Shown here one piece after another: positions 23,134 to 32,994 of a DNA stretch of 64,000 bases (within the stretch, counting starts at the first letter, position 1; the number at the start of each line of letters is the position of its first letter). Origin of the DNA: Nonomuraea sediminis (GTDB taxonomy: Bacteria > Actinomycetota > Actinomycetes > Streptosporangiales > Streptosporangiaceae); contig NZ_JAHDTI010000004.1 in assembly GCF_018531495.1 (NCBI RefSeq), forward strand, positions 496,001 to 560,000. Direction: 5' to 3'. The position numbers and the translations under genes were made by a program. Under the pieces are notes generated by a model that saw only the letters and a list, made by a program, of their open reading frames with translations, was not told the origin of the DNA and searched no databases.

Positions 23134-24717
23134 GTGGCGAGTGAAGGGATCCAGATACTGGAAGACATGGATCTTGAACTGGTAGAACGCGCCGTCGCCG
23201 ACTTCACCCCCGACGGGCCGGACGCCCCTGGCCTCGCCGTGGGCGTCTACTCCGGCGGCCGAGCGCTGCACACCGCCGCCAGGGGCGTGGCCACCGTGGA
23301 GTTCGGCGTCCCGATCGACGCCACGACCCGCTTCGACATCGCCTCGGCCTCCAAGCAGTTCACCGCGGCCTGCGTGCTCATCCTGGCCCACGAGGGCAGG
23401 CTGAGCCTGGACGACGACATCAGGAAGCACGTGCCGGAGCTGGCCCTGGAGACGGCGGTCACGATCCGCCAGTGCCTGCAGCACACCGGGGGCCTCCCGG
23501 AGTGGTACGCCCTGCAGGCCATCACCGGAGTCCCGCTCCAGGTGCTGACCGAGGAACGGCTCATGACGATCATCAGCCGTATCCGCAGGACGACCTTCGA
23601 GCCGGGCACCGCCTTCTCCTACTCCAACACCGGCTACGTGCTCGCCGCGGTCGTGGTCAGGCGGGTGACCGGCAAGTCGCTGGCCGAGTTCGCGGCCGAG
23701 CGGGTGTTCGGGCCGCTCGGCATGGACGACACCGTCTTCCGCGACGACGCCTCGGTGCCGCTGCCGCGGATGGCGTTCGGGTACGGAGCCGGACCGGTCA
23801 GGGGCGACACCGAGGAAGGGGCGGTCGGCGACGGCGGCCTGGTGACCAGCGTGAGCCAGCTCGCGCCGTGGTTCGGGTTCCTGGCCGACGGGCGGGTGCT
23901 GGGGAGGCGGCTGCGTGACGCCCTGCTCGAGCGGGGGGTCCTGGCCGACGGGACGGTGCTCGTCTACGCGTACGGGATCTTCCACTCGAAGGTGGGCGAC
24001 CTTGACGCGTTCGGTCACACGGGCGGGATGCACGGGTACGTCTCCTACCTGCTCTACCTGCCGGGGCCCGATCTCGGCGTGGCCGTGCTGACCAACCAGA
24101 GCGCCCTGGACGCGGTCGGTCTGACCCGCCGGTTGGCCCTCGAGCTCACCGGCCGGCAGGAGGAGCCCGCCCAGGGGAACCAGGCTCCTGCTCCGATCAC
24201 GGGCCACTGGTACCACGACGAGACCGACACCTCGATGACCGTCACCGAGGCCGCCGGCGGCAGGGTCGCCATCGTGCGGGAGGAGGCCGAGTTCGCCCCG
24301 GGCACGGACGGCCGCTGGTACGGCGTGGGCGACGCGCGCCTGACCTGGCTGGCCCTCGAGGACGGCAACCTCGTCATGGGAAAGACCCACCGGGACGAGC
24401 CCCACATGATCTTCACCCCCTGCCCTGCCCCCGGCCAGGACAGGGCTCCGGACGGCGTGTGGCTCAGCGACGAATACGACGTGCTGGCCGTACTCGAGGA
24501 CGGCACGTTCATCATGGGCCTGACCCTGCGGCTCGACACCGAGCCCGCGCCGGCGGGGGCCTGGCGGGCGGGACCCTTCACCCTCCGCCTGGAGGCCGGC
24601 GGCGACCTGACGATCAGCGGAGCGGGCTTGCGCCGCATGCGTCTCCTCGCCCAGCCCGAGGGGACCAGGCCGGTGGGCATCCCCCCTGGCCTGGTCCAGC
24701 ACCACAGGTTGGCCTGA
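23134..24717 (+). CDS. Serine hydrolase of the beta-lactamase/D-aminopeptidase family
   Basis: 527 residues. The N-terminal 340 residues are a class C beta-lactamase/transpeptidase fold with Ser71-x-x-Lys74 in 'SASKQFT', Tyr163-Ser-Asn165 in 'YSNTGY' and a His-Thr-Gly-Gly triad segment ('GHTGGMHGY'). The C-terminal part from about residue 365 is a lipocalin-like beta domain typical of esterase or D-aminopeptidase relatives. GTG 23134 follows GGAGG by six bases; there is no signal peptide, so it is probably cytoplasmic. Next to a peptide importer and a D-aminoacylase it may be a D-amino-acid amidase or peptidase (inference). Confidence 0.85.
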   Translation: MASEGIQILEDMDLELVERAVADFTPDGPDAPGLAVGVYSGGRALHTAARGVATVEFGVPIDATTRFDIASASKQFTAACVLILAHEGRLSLDDDIRKHVPELALETAVTIRQCLQHTGGLPEWYALQAITGVPLQVLTEERLMTIISRIRRTTFEPGTAFSYSNTGYVLAAVVVRRVTGKSLAEFAAERVFGPLGMDDTVFRDDASVPLPRMAFGYGAGPVRGDTEEGAVGDGGLVTSVSQLAPWFGFLADGRVLGRRLRDALLERGVLADGTVLVYAYGIFHSKVGDLDAFGHTGGMHGYVSYLLYLPGPDLGVAVLTNQSALDAVGLTRRLALELTGRQEEPAQGNQAPAPITGHWYHDETDTSMTVTEAAGGRVAIVREEAEFAPGTDGRWYGVGDARLTWLALEDGNLVMGKTHRDEPHMIFTPCPAPGQDRAPDGVWLSDEYDVLAVLEDGTFIMGLTLRLDTEPAPAGAWRAGPFTLRLEAGGDLTISGAGLRRMRLLAQPEGTRPVGIPPGLVQHHRLA

Positions 24718-24745
24718 AGGACGAGGGCGGCCGCCCGGAGTTTGG

Positions 24746-24757
24746 CTGACCAGTCAG
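24746..24757. promoter_or_regulatory. Short inverted repeat upstream of peptide importer operon
   Basis: ctgac-ca-gtcag is a perfect five-base dyad 37 bases before the start of the importer binding-protein gene, adjacent to a ttggct -35-like hexamer at 24742. It is a weak candidate operator for one of the two PucR proteins or for another regulator. Only the symmetry is observed. Confidence 0.25.
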
Positions 24758-24793
24758 TGAACGCGGGGCGTCCGCCTTCTAGCGTCCGAGGGC

Positions 24794-26341
24794 ATGAGAT
24801 CCGCAACCGCGCTCCCCAGGGTCGCGCTGGCCGCCCTCCTCCTGCTGTCCGCAGGCTGCGCAGGGTCGAAGCAGGGCCAGGCAGCAGACACGTTGCGCTG
24901 GGCGATGAGCGATGTGCCCAACAGCCTCGACATCGCCCATGCCTTCAACACCTCCACCATCGTCCAGTTCGCCGTCCTGGACACCATGGTCACCCTAGGG
25001 AAGAAGGGCGAGGTGCTCCCGAGCGTCGCCGAGTCCTGGACCCACCCCGACCCCCGCACCTACGTCTTCACCATGCGCGAGGGCGTGAAGTTCAGTGACG
25101 GCAACCCGGTCACCGCCGAGGACGCCGCCTTCTCCCTGAGCCGCCACACAGATCCCAAGGTCGCCTCCCAGGCCGCCAGCTACGTCACCACGGTCAAGAA
25201 GGTCGAGGCCACCGGCCCGCGCACGGTCACGGTGACGCTGTCCAGGCCGAACCAGGCCTTCCTGCCCACGGCGGCGCTGGCCTGGCAGATCGTGCCGAAG
25301 AAGCTGGCCGAGGCGCACCCCCAGGACCTTGGATCGCCCGAGGTGGGCACGCTCGGCTCCGGCCCGTTCAAGGTCACCAAGTACAGCCTCACCCAGGGCG
25401 TCACCCTGGAACGCAACCCGCTGTACTGGGGTCCCAAGCCCGCGTTGCGCAGGATCGAGCTCAAGACGATCTCCGACCCCGAGACGCTCCGGCTGGCGGT
25501 GTCCTCCGGCGAGGTCGACGGCACCGCCGACGTGCGGACCAGCGAGGCGCGCAAGTGGACCAGCCTGCCCGGCGTCACCACGAGCTTCGTGCCGGCCGAC
25601 AACATCGCCTTCCTGTCACTGGCGGTCCAGGGCCCGCTCAAGGACGTGCACGTGCGCCGCGCCATCGCGCACGCCGTCGACAGGGCCGCCCTGGCCCAGC
25701 TCATGACGGGCGGGCACGGCGGCCAGGCCGACCTGCTCCTGCCCAAGCCGCAGCTCACCGCCATCTACGGCGCCGACTGGCCGGCGGTGCCCTCCTACGC
25801 CCACGACCTGGAGGCGGCCAAGGCGGAGCTGGCCAAGTCGGCCTACCCGCACGGCTTCACCCTCGCCGCGCCGTACGACAGCGGCGGCGCGCACGTCAAG
25901 GCGATGCAGGCCGTCGCGGCCGACCTCGCCAAGATCGGGATCACGCTGGAGCTCAAGCCGCTGCCGACCGAGAAGTACTTCACGCAGCGCATGTCCCACG
26001 AGGGCCTTTCGGTGCAGATGTCGAACCTCTACTACGGCACTCCCGACCCGAGCGAGGTCCTGCCCGACCTGCTCAGCCGCGCCTCCGCGCAGCCGCAGGG
26101 CTTCAACTTCAGCCTGTACGGCACCGCCGCCCTGGACGCCGAGCTCGACGACGTGGGCAGCCTGGAAGGCGAGGCCAGGCGGGAGGCGATCACGAAGGTG
26201 CTCACCGAGGCGGCCGACCAGGTGCCCTACCTGCCGCTGTTCCACAGCGAGGTGGCCTACGCCCTGAACAAGCGTTTCACCCTCGACGTGGGCACCTGGA
26301 CGATCGACGTCCTCGGCGCCGTGCGCCCGGCCGGTGCCTGA
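24794..26341 (+). CDS. Peptide ABC transporter substrate-binding lipoprotein (SBP_bac_5)
   Basis: 515 residues: lipoprotein signal ending in LSAGC, then the dipeptide/oligopeptide-binding fold with 'EVLPSVAESWTHPDPRTYVF', 'FTMREGVKFSDGNPVTAEDA', 'VRRAIAHAVDRAALAQLM' and 'DPSEVLPDLLS'. It is the first gene of a five-gene importer/deacylase/regulator run; its stop overlaps the permease ATG. Ligand not readable, but the neighbouring D-aminoacylase suggests peptides or N-acyl amino acids with D-residues. Confidence 0.92.
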   Translation: MRSATALPRVALAALLLLSAGCAGSKQGQAADTLRWAMSDVPNSLDIAHAFNTSTIVQFAVLDTMVTLGKKGEVLPSVAESWTHPDPRTYVFTMREGVKFSDGNPVTAEDAAFSLSRHTDPKVASQAASYVTTVKKVEATGPRTVTVTLSRPNQAFLPTAALAWQIVPKKLAEAHPQDLGSPEVGTLGSGPFKVTKYSLTQGVTLERNPLYWGPKPALRRIELKTISDPETLRLAVSSGEVDGTADVRTSEARKWTSLPGVTTSFVPADNIAFLSLAVQGPLKDVHVRRAIAHAVDRAALAQLMTGGHGGQADLLLPKPQLTAIYGADWPAVPSYAHDLEAAKAELAKSAYPHGFTLAAPYDSGGAHVKAMQAVAADLAKIGITLELKPLPTEKYFTQRMSHEGLSVQMSNLYYGTPDPSEVLPDLLSRASAQPQGFNFSLYGTAALDAELDDVGSLEGEARREAITKVLTEAADQVPYLPLFHSEVAYALNKRFTLDVGTWTIDVLGAVRPAGA

Positions 26342-27288
26342 TGGCCTTCCTCGCCCGCCGTCTGGGCGCCGCGGTCGTGCTGCTCTGGGTGCTGTCGCTG
26401 CTCAGCTTCGTCCTGCTGGCCGCCGCCCCTGGCGACCCTGAACGCGTCCTGCTCGGCGCGCGCCCCTCCACTCCCGAGACCCGCGCCGCCATCCGGGCGC
26501 AGTTCCACCTCGACGACCCCCTCCACGAGCGCTACCTGTCCTGGCTCGGCGGGGCCCTCCACGGGGACTTCGGCACCTCGATCTCCACGCGGGAGCCCGT
26601 CACGGACATGGTCGCCGACCGCCTGCCCGTCACCGCGGGCCTGGCCACCTACGCGATCATCCTCACGGTCGGCGTCGGGATCCCGGTGGGCCTGGCCGCC
26701 GCCATGCGCCGCGGCGGCGGGCTTGACCAGGGCATCACGCTGACCTCGCTGGTCGCGCTGGCCGTGCCGCCGTTCGCGCTGAGCATCCTGCTGCTGTACG
26801 GCTTCGCCGTCACGCTCGGCTGGTTCCCCGTCTTCGGGGCCGGCGAGACGGCGGCCGACCAGATCGCCCACCTCACGCTGCCTGCCGTGGCCCTGGCCAC
26901 CGGGCAGGCCGCCGTCGTCGTGCGGCAGATGCGCGCCGCCGCCCTCGACCTGGCCGGTCAGGACTACCTCACCTTCGCCAGGGCGCGCGGGCTGGGCCTG
27001 CCGCGCGTCTGGATCAGCTACGCCCTGCGCAACACCGCGCTGCCCGTCCTCACCGTCGGCGGGCTGCTGCTGGCCGCCAACCTCACCGGGGCGCTGTTCG
27101 TCGAGCGGGCCTTCGGGCTGCGGGGGCTCGGCGAACTGATCGTGACGGCCGTCGCGCAGAAGGACATCCCCGTCGTCCAGGCCCTGGTGCTGCTCGGCGG
27201 CGCCGTGGTCGTCGCGGTCAACCTGCTGATCGACCTGGCCTACCTGGCCGTGGACCCGCGGGTCAGGCACGGGGCGGTGGCCTCATGA
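26341..27288 (+). CDS. Peptide ABC transporter permease (DppB type)
   Basis: 315-residue integral membrane protein with six predicted helices. The first-helix pattern 'LLSFVLLAAAPGDPERVLLG' and the ATPase-contacting loop 'RAAALDLAGQDYLTFARARG' are typical of DppB/OppB. ATG 26341 shares a base with the previous stop (TGATG), and the last codons overlap the DppC-type gene by four bases. Confidence 0.92.
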   Translation: MAFLARRLGAAVVLLWVLSLLSFVLLAAAPGDPERVLLGARPSTPETRAAIRAQFHLDDPLHERYLSWLGGALHGDFGTSISTREPVTDMVADRLPVTAGLATYAIILTVGVGIPVGLAAAMRRGGGLDQGITLTSLVALAVPPFALSILLLYGFAVTLGWFPVFGAGETAADQIAHLTLPAVALATGQAAVVVRQMRAAALDLAGQDYLTFARARGLGLPRVWISYALRNTALPVLTVGGLLLAANLTGALFVERAFGLRGLGELIVTAVAQKDIPVVQALVLLGGAVVVAVNLLIDLAYLAVDPRVRHGAVAS

Positions 27289-28145
27289 CCGCTGTCTCGG
27301 GAACACCCCTGTTCGGCGGGCGAGTGGCGCGGCTGCGCCGGACGAAGCCCGGGTTCATGGCAGTGGCGTCTGCGGTGGTGCTGGCGGTCATGGCACTGGC
27401 CGCGATCGGCGGCATGTGGATCGCCCCCTACGACCCGGCCGCGCAGGACGTCGCGCTCGGCGCGACGATGCCGAGCTGGGCGCACTGGGCTGGCACCGAC
27501 GACCTGGGCCGCGACGTGCTCTCACGCTGCCTGGCAGGGGCGCGCTCCGCCCTGCTCTGGCCGTTGATCGTGACGCTGTGCACCTGCGCGATGAGCACCA
27601 CGCTCGGGCTGCTGGCCGGCTACCGGGGCGGCTGGGTGGACTCGATCATGATGCGGATCGTCGACCTGCTCATCGCCCTGCCGGGCATGCTGGTCCTCAT
27701 CGTCCTGGTCGGCGTGCTCGGCGGCGGGATCGGCTGGTCCGTCCTGGCGCTGGCCGTGCTGTTCACCCCCGGCGACATCCGCGTGGTCCGCAGCCTGACC
27801 ATGGCCCAGCGCGAGCTCGCCTACGCCGAGGCCGCCCGCACGCTCGGGCTCAGCCCGGCGCGGATCATGTTCAGGCACCTGCTGCCCAACATCGCGCCGA
27901 CGGTCGTCGCCGGTGCGCTGCTCAGCTTCGTCGCCGGGCTGGTCGCGCTGTCCGGGCTGTCGTTCCTCGGGATCGGGCTGCCCGCGGGCACCCCCGACTG
28001 GGGTCTGATGATCGAGGAGAACCGCACGCTGCTCGACCTCAACCCGTGGGCCTCCGTCGTCCCCGCGGCGCTGGTCACCGTCGCCGCCACCGCCGCGACC
28101 CTGCTGGGCGACCGGCTGTTCGAGAGGCTCTCCGATGCTGCTTGA
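27285..28145 (+). CDS. Peptide ABC transporter permease (DppC type)
   Basis: 286 residues with an N-terminal cytoplasmic stretch, a first helix, the conserved 'GTDDLGRDVLSRCLAGARSA' segment and the ATPase loop 'ELAYAEAARTLGLSPARI'. About six membrane helices. Partner of the DppB-type protein. Its 3' end overlaps the ATPase gene by 11 bases. Confidence 0.92.
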   Translation: MTAVSGTPLFGGRVARLRRTKPGFMAVASAVVLAVMALAAIGGMWIAPYDPAAQDVALGATMPSWAHWAGTDDLGRDVLSRCLAGARSALLWPLIVTLCTCAMSTTLGLLAGYRGGWVDSIMMRIVDLLIALPGMLVLIVLVGVLGGGIGWSVLALAVLFTPGDIRVVRSLTMAQRELAYAEAARTLGLSPARIMFRHLLPNIAPTVVAGALLSFVAGLVALSGLSFLGIGLPAGTPDWGLMIEENRTLLDLNPWASVVPAALVTVAATAATLLGDRLFERLSDAA

Positions 28146-29853
28146 GATCAACGATCTGACGATCACCGGGCCCGCGGGGACGATCGTCGACGGCGCCGGG
28201 CTCACCGTCGCGGCAGGCGAGATGGCCGGGCTGGTGGGCGAGTCGGGCAGCGGCAAGTCACTGACCGCGCGGGCCGCCATCGGCCTGCTGCCCAAGGGGC
28301 TGCGCGCCTCCGGCTCCATCCGGGTCGGCGGCGTGGAGATCGTCGGCACGGCCGGCGAACGGACGCTGCGCGGCCTCAGGGGACGGCGCGTCTCGCTGCT
28401 GATGCAGGACCCGTTCTCCATGCTCAATCCGCTGCGCACGGCAGGGGCGCACATCGCCGAGACGATGCCGGGCCGGGCGACCCGCGAGGAGGTGGTGCGC
28501 AGGCTGGCCGAGGTCGGCATCGACGACCCGTCCGTCGCCAAGCGCTACCCCTTCCAGCTCTCCGGCGGCATGCGGCAGCGGGTGGCCCTGGCCGCCGCGC
28601 TGGCCGGGGACCCGGAACTGCTGATCGCCGACGAGCCCACCACCGCCCTGGACGCCACCACCCAGCATGAGATCCTCGCCCTGCTGGCCAGGGTCCAGGC
28701 CGACCGCGGCATGGGCGTGCTGCTGATCACCCACGACCTGCGGGTGGCCTTCGCCGTCTGCGACCGGGTCTCGGTGATGTACGCGGGACGCGTCCTCGAA
28801 CACGGACCGGGGGCGTCCCTGGCCCAGGCGCCGGCCCATCCGTACACCGTCGGGCTGCTGGGCGCACTCCCTTCGGTGGAGCGCACGCTCGAACGCCTCA
28901 CCGGCATCCCCGGCAGCGTCCCACCGGCCGCGCAGGTGGCGTCGGAGTGCGCGTTCGCCACCCGCTGCGACCATGCGACCACGCAGTGCCACGACTCCCG
29001 CCCGCCGCTGCGCGAGCTCGGCGACGGCCGCCTCACCGCGTGCGTCCACGACACCATCCCGCGGCTCACCGCCCGCGACGTCGCGACGGGCACGCTCCCC
29101 ACCGGGTCAGGCGCGCCGCTGCTCGTGGTGGACGACCTCGTCAAGCGGTACGGCACGCACACCGCGCTCGGCGGCGTCAGCCTCCGGGTGACGGCGGGGG
29201 AGACGGTCGGGCTGGTCGGCGAGTCGGGCTCGGGCAAGACCACGCTGGCCCGTTCCCTCCTCGGACTGGTCACCCCCGACCAGGGGCGCATCGAGCTCGA
29301 CGGGCTCGACATCACCCGCCGCCGCGCCCTGACCAGGCAGGATCGAGTCCGGGTCCACCGGCTGGTCCAGTGCGTGTTCCAGGACCCGAGCACCTCGCTC
29401 AACCCCGCCATGACCGTGGGCGCGACCCTGGCCGAGGCGGCGGCCCGCGCGGAACCGGACGGACGGCTCGCGCCCGGCGAGCTGCTGGAGCTGGTCGGCC
29501 TGCCTCCCGGGTACGCCGCGCGACGCCCGAAGGGGATGTCGGGCGGCGAGCGGCAGCGGGTGGCCATCGCCAGGGCGCTGGCGGTGCGCCCGTCGCTGCT
29601 CATCTGTGACGAGCCGGTGGCCTCGCTGGACGTCTCCGTCCAGGCCCACGTGCTCGAACTGCTGCGGCGCCTCGGCAGGGAGCTGGGCACCGGGATGCTC
29701 TTCATCACCCACGACCTGGCCGTGGTCAGGCAGGTCGCGGTCAGGACCGTGGTGCTGTTCAAAGGACAGGTCGTCGAGGAGGGGGACACCGCGGCGGTCC
29801 TGGACGCCCCCGCGCACGACTACACCCGGCGGCTGGTCGCCGCCGTTCCTTAA
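28135..29853 (+). CDS. Peptide ABC transporter ATP-binding protein, DppD-DppF fusion
   Basis: 572 residues in which the two usually separate ATPases are fused. Half 1: 'GESGSGKSLTA', 'LSGGMRQRVALA', 'LLIADEPTTALD', plus a Cys-rich oligopeptide-transporter tail near residues 265-290 (iron-sulfur-like Cys pattern). Half 2: 'GESGSGKTTLA', 'MSGGERQRVAIA', 'LLICDEPVASLD'. The fusion is common in actinobacteria and guarantees equal dose. It drives import through the DppB/C pair just upstream. Confidence 0.93.
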   Translation: MLLEINDLTITGPAGTIVDGAGLTVAAGEMAGLVGESGSGKSLTARAAIGLLPKGLRASGSIRVGGVEIVGTAGERTLRGLRGRRVSLLMQDPFSMLNPLRTAGAHIAETMPGRATREEVVRRLAEVGIDDPSVAKRYPFQLSGGMRQRVALAAALAGDPELLIADEPTTALDATTQHEILALLARVQADRGMGVLLITHDLRVAFAVCDRVSVMYAGRVLEHGPGASLAQAPAHPYTVGLLGALPSVERTLERLTGIPGSVPPAAQVASECAFATRCDHATTQCHDSRPPLRELGDGRLTACVHDTIPRLTARDVATGTLPTGSGAPLLVVDDLVKRYGTHTALGGVSLRVTAGETVGLVGESGSGKTTLARSLLGLVTPDQGRIELDGLDITRRRALTRQDRVRVHRLVQCVFQDPSTSLNPAMTVGATLAEAAARAEPDGRLAPGELLELVGLPPGYAARRPKGMSGGERQRVAIARALAVRPSLLICDEPVASLDVSVQAHVLELLRRLGRELGTGMLFITHDLAVVRQVAVRTVVLFKGQVVEEGDTAAVLDAPAHDYTRRLVAAVP

Positions 29854-29870
29854 GAAGAAAGGCCTCCTTC

Positions 29871-31394
29871 ATGCATGACCTCATCCTGCGCGCGGGCACC
29901 GTCCACGACGGGTTCGGCTCTGCCGGCCGTACCGCTGACGTGGCGGTCAGCGGCGGGCGGATCGTCGCGATCGGGCGCGAGCTCGGGGCGGCCGCCCGCG
30001 TCATCGACGTGGACGGGCTCGTCGTCGCGCCCGGCTTCGTCGACCCCCACAGCCACTCCGACACGGTGCCCTTCCTCGCCGGGGAGCACCCGTTCAAGCT
30101 GCGGCAGGGCGTCACCACCGAGATCGTCGGCAACTGTGGCTTCTCCAGCGCACCGGTCACCGAGCTGACCCCGCCGCTGGTGCCGGAGATCCTGTCCGAC
30201 CGGGCCTTCCCGGCGTTCGGCGACTACTTCGACGCTGTCGAGCGGGCGGGGACGACCGGCAACCTGGCCGTCCTCGTCGGGCACAACACCCTGCGCGCGG
30301 CCGTCGCCGGGATGGACGCCGCCCTGCCGCCCGGCGCGCTGGCCAGGATGGAACGGCTGGCGGCCGAGGCGTTCGAGGCCGGAGCGGTGGGGCTGTCGAG
30401 CGGGCTGGAGTACGTGCCCGGGGCCTACGCCGGCACCGAGGAGCTGGTTGCGCTGGCCCGCGTCGCCCGCCGGTGGAACCTCGTCTACGCCACCCACATG
30501 CGCAGCGAGAGCGAGGGGCTGGCCGACGCGCTCGACGAGGCCGTCGCCGTGGCCGAGCAGGCGCGGCTGCGGCTGCAGGTCTCGCACTGCAAGGCTTCGG
30601 GGCGCGCGGTGCACGGGGACTCGGAGATGCTGCTCGCCGTGCTGACCGAGGCCCGGGCGCGAGGCGTCGACGTGCGTGCCGACGTCTATCCGTACCAGGC
30701 GTTCGGCACCGAGCTGGTGGCGTTGCTGCCGCCGATGGCCTGCGAGGGCGGGCAGGACGAACTGCTCAGGCGGCTGGGCGACCCCGGCGAGCGCGCCAAG
30801 CTGCGCGCCCTCGCCGAGGACCCGGATCAGGGCACCGGCGTCGGCCTGTGGCGCGAGGTGCACCCGGAGGACGTCCAGCTCATGAGCCTGGGCAAGCGGC
30901 TGTCCGAGGTGCTCGACGGCCGCGAACCCTGGGACGCGCTGTGCGACCTGATCATGGACGACCCGCACGGGATGGGCGTCTTCCACACCATGCACGACGA
31001 CGACGTCATCCGGATCATGCGGCATCCGCTGGTCTCCGTCGGCTCCGACAGCGGCCTGCCGGTCGGCCCCAACCACCCGCGCACGTTCGGCACGTTCCCC
31101 GTCTTCCTCGGGAACTACGTCCGCGAGCGCGGGGTCGTGCCGATGCCGGAGGCGATCCGCAAGGTCACCTCGGCCACGGCCGCCCAGTTCGGCCTGGCCG
31201 ACCGCGGCTGGCTCGGGACGGGGGCCGTGGCCGACGTCTGCGTCTTCGACCCCGAGGTCATCGGGCACGCCGGGACCTACGAGGTGCCGGACGTGGCCCC
31301 GGTGGGCGTCAGGCACGTGCTCCTGGCCGGTCACCCCGTGATCGAGGACGGCGAGTTCACCGGCGGAAGGCACGGGCGGGTGCTGCGCCGGTGA
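29871..31394 (+). CDS. N-acyl-D-amino-acid deacylase (D-aminoacylase)
   Basis: 507-residue amidohydrolase that removes the acyl group from N-acyl-D-amino acids. The N-terminal metal site 'FVDPHSHSDT' (His-x-His) follows the entry strand 'LVVAPGF', 'VGNCGFS' carries the conserved Cys, and 'QVSHCKASGR' has the carboxylated-Lys region of this subfamily; 'GSDSGLP' supplies the late Asp. ATG 29871 lies 18 bases after the ATPase gene. The PucR-type regulator overlaps its stop by four bases. The import genes plus this enzyme suggest uptake and use of acylated D-amino acids or D-peptides. Confidence 0.92.
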   Translation: MHDLILRAGTVHDGFGSAGRTADVAVSGGRIVAIGRELGAAARVIDVDGLVVAPGFVDPHSHSDTVPFLAGEHPFKLRQGVTTEIVGNCGFSSAPVTELTPPLVPEILSDRAFPAFGDYFDAVERAGTTGNLAVLVGHNTLRAAVAGMDAALPPGALARMERLAAEAFEAGAVGLSSGLEYVPGAYAGTEELVALARVARRWNLVYATHMRSESEGLADALDEAVAVAEQARLRLQVSHCKASGRAVHGDSEMLLAVLTEARARGVDVRADVYPYQAFGTELVALLPPMACEGGQDELLRRLGDPGERAKLRALAEDPDQGTGVGLWREVHPEDVQLMSLGKRLSEVLDGREPWDALCDLIMDDPHGMGVFHTMHDDDVIRIMRHPLVSVGSDSGLPVGPNHPRTFGTFPVFLGNYVRERGVVPMPEAIRKVTSATAAQFGLADRGWLGTGAVADVCVFDPEVIGHAGTYEVPDVAPVGVRHVLLAGHPVIEDGEFTGGRHGRVLRR

Positions 31395-32980
31395 GCGCCA
31401 ACGGACGCGTCACGCTCGGCGCGCTGCTCGACAGCCTCGGCCCCGACGCCGTGACCGCGATCCGCCTGCCCGGCGGAAGGCAGACGCTGGTCGGCGCGCC
31501 CGCCATCCACGGCGCGGGCGAGCCCCTGGCCGCGGCCGAGGGCGCGCTGCTCCTGCTGACCGGCCGCCCCGAGCCGGCAGACGTACGGCAGGCCGCCACC
31601 GCGGGGGCGGCCGCCGTGGTGATCCGCGGACCTGGCGTCCCTGGGAGCCTCGAGGCCCTGGCGGAGGCCGCGGGTACGGCGGGCGTCGCGCTCCTGGCGG
31701 CCGCCCCCGGTATGGCGTGGGGCCAGCTCTACGCGCTGGTCGACGCCCTCCTGGCCGTCGTCGCCCCGGCCGCCGACCTGGGCGAGACGACGGCGGCCGA
31801 CCTGTTCGCCCTGGCCAACCAGGTGGCGGCGCGCGTGGGCGGAGCCGTGGCCATCGAGGACCTGGCCATGCGCGTCCTGGCCTACTCCACGGTCGGCGGG
31901 CAGCGGATCGACGACCTGCGCAGGGAGGGCATCCTGGGCCGCAGGGTCCCCGAGCACCCGACCCACGCCGAGGAGTACGCCGCCGTCCTGCGCTCCGACC
32001 AGGCGGTGTGGAGCTACGAGCCGCGCGACTACCTGCCCCGGCTGGCCATCGCGATCCGGGCGGGAGGCGAGGCGCTCGGCAGCATCTGGGTCGTCGAAGC
32101 CGACACCCCGCTCGAACCCGACGCGCCCCGGATCCTGGCCGAGGCCGCGCGGACCGCCGCCCCGCACCTGGCCAGGATCAACCTGGCCGCCGACGAGGCG
32201 CGCAGGACCAGAGACGAGTGGCTCGGCCGGCTGCTGCGCGGCGTGGGACCGGTCGGCGAGCTGGCCACCTCCTTCGGCCTCAACCCCGGCGAGCCGGTCG
32301 TGGTGGTCGCCATCGGATCGGGCGAAGGCGACGTGTTCGCCGCCGGACACGCCGGAGACCTCCTGCGCACCGCCTACGCCGCCTACCGGATCAGGGGCGC
32401 GGTGGGCGCGGTCGACGGACACGCCTACGCGGTCGTGGCTGTCGACTCGACCGCGCCCATGCTGCGCAGGATCACCGCGGGGACGCTGGCCCAGATCGAG
32501 GAGCGGCTGGGCGGCCGATGGCGGGCCGGGATCGGCAGGACCGTGCCCTCCGTGGTCCAGGCGCCGCTCAGCGCCCGCCAGGCAGGGGAGGCGCTGCGGG
32601 CGATGTGCGGGCAGTTCGCCACCGGCCGGGTCGGCGGGCACGAGGAACTGTCGGCGGCGCTGTTCCTGCAGGAGGTGGCGGCCGCCATGCGCGCCGGCCC
32701 CGCCCTGGTCGGCGAACCCCTGTCGGTGCTGGCCGAGCACGACGCCAAGCACGGCACCGACTGGGTGCACAGCCTGCGGGTGTGGACGGCGGCGCACTAC
32801 GACGTGCCCAAGGCGGCCGAGACGCTGTCACTGCACCCCAACACCCTGCGCTACCGCCTGCGCAGGGCCGGCGAGTTCGTCGCCCTGGACGACCCCGACG
32901 TCCGGCTGGCCCTGGCACTGCAACTGCGGCTCGACCCGGGCGCGCCGCGAAACGACGAACGAAAGGACGCCACGCACTGA
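31391..32980 (+). CDS. PucR family transcriptional regulator
   Basis: 529 residues with an N-terminal PucR-like sensing domain (about 1-130), a central GGDEF-like CdaR region and a C-terminal helix-turn-helix, 'KAAETLSLHPNTLRYRLRRA', the hallmark of PucR/CdaR activators. GTG 31391 overlaps the deacylase stop (GTGA). PucR-type proteins usually activate catabolic genes in response to a substrate; here the operon with the importer is the obvious target. It is a paralogue of the protein encoded at 37385-39019. Confidence 0.88.
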   Translation: MSANGRVTLGALLDSLGPDAVTAIRLPGGRQTLVGAPAIHGAGEPLAAAEGALLLLTGRPEPADVRQAATAGAAAVVIRGPGVPGSLEALAEAAGTAGVALLAAAPGMAWGQLYALVDALLAVVAPAADLGETTAADLFALANQVAARVGGAVAIEDLAMRVLAYSTVGGQRIDDLRREGILGRRVPEHPTHAEEYAAVLRSDQAVWSYEPRDYLPRLAIAIRAGGEALGSIWVVEADTPLEPDAPRILAEAARTAAPHLARINLAADEARRTRDEWLGRLLRGVGPVGELATSFGLNPGEPVVVVAIGSGEGDVFAAGHAGDLLRTAYAAYRIRGAVGAVDGHAYAVVAVDSTAPMLRRITAGTLAQIEERLGGRWRAGIGRTVPSVVQAPLSARQAGEALRAMCGQFATGRVGGHEELSAALFLQEVAAAMRAGPALVGEPLSVLAEHDAKHGTDWVHSLRVWTAAHYDVPKAAETLSLHPNTLRYRLRRAGEFVALDDPDVRLALALQLRLDPGAPRNDERKDATH

Positions 32981-32994
32981 AATAATCTGATCAC

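Noticed and set aside
23044..24705. 553-codon minus-strand open frame opposite the serine hydrolase
   Set aside because: Shadow frame: the plus strand has the complete Ser-x-x-Lys, Tyr-Ser-Asn and His-Thr-Gly-Gly motifs.
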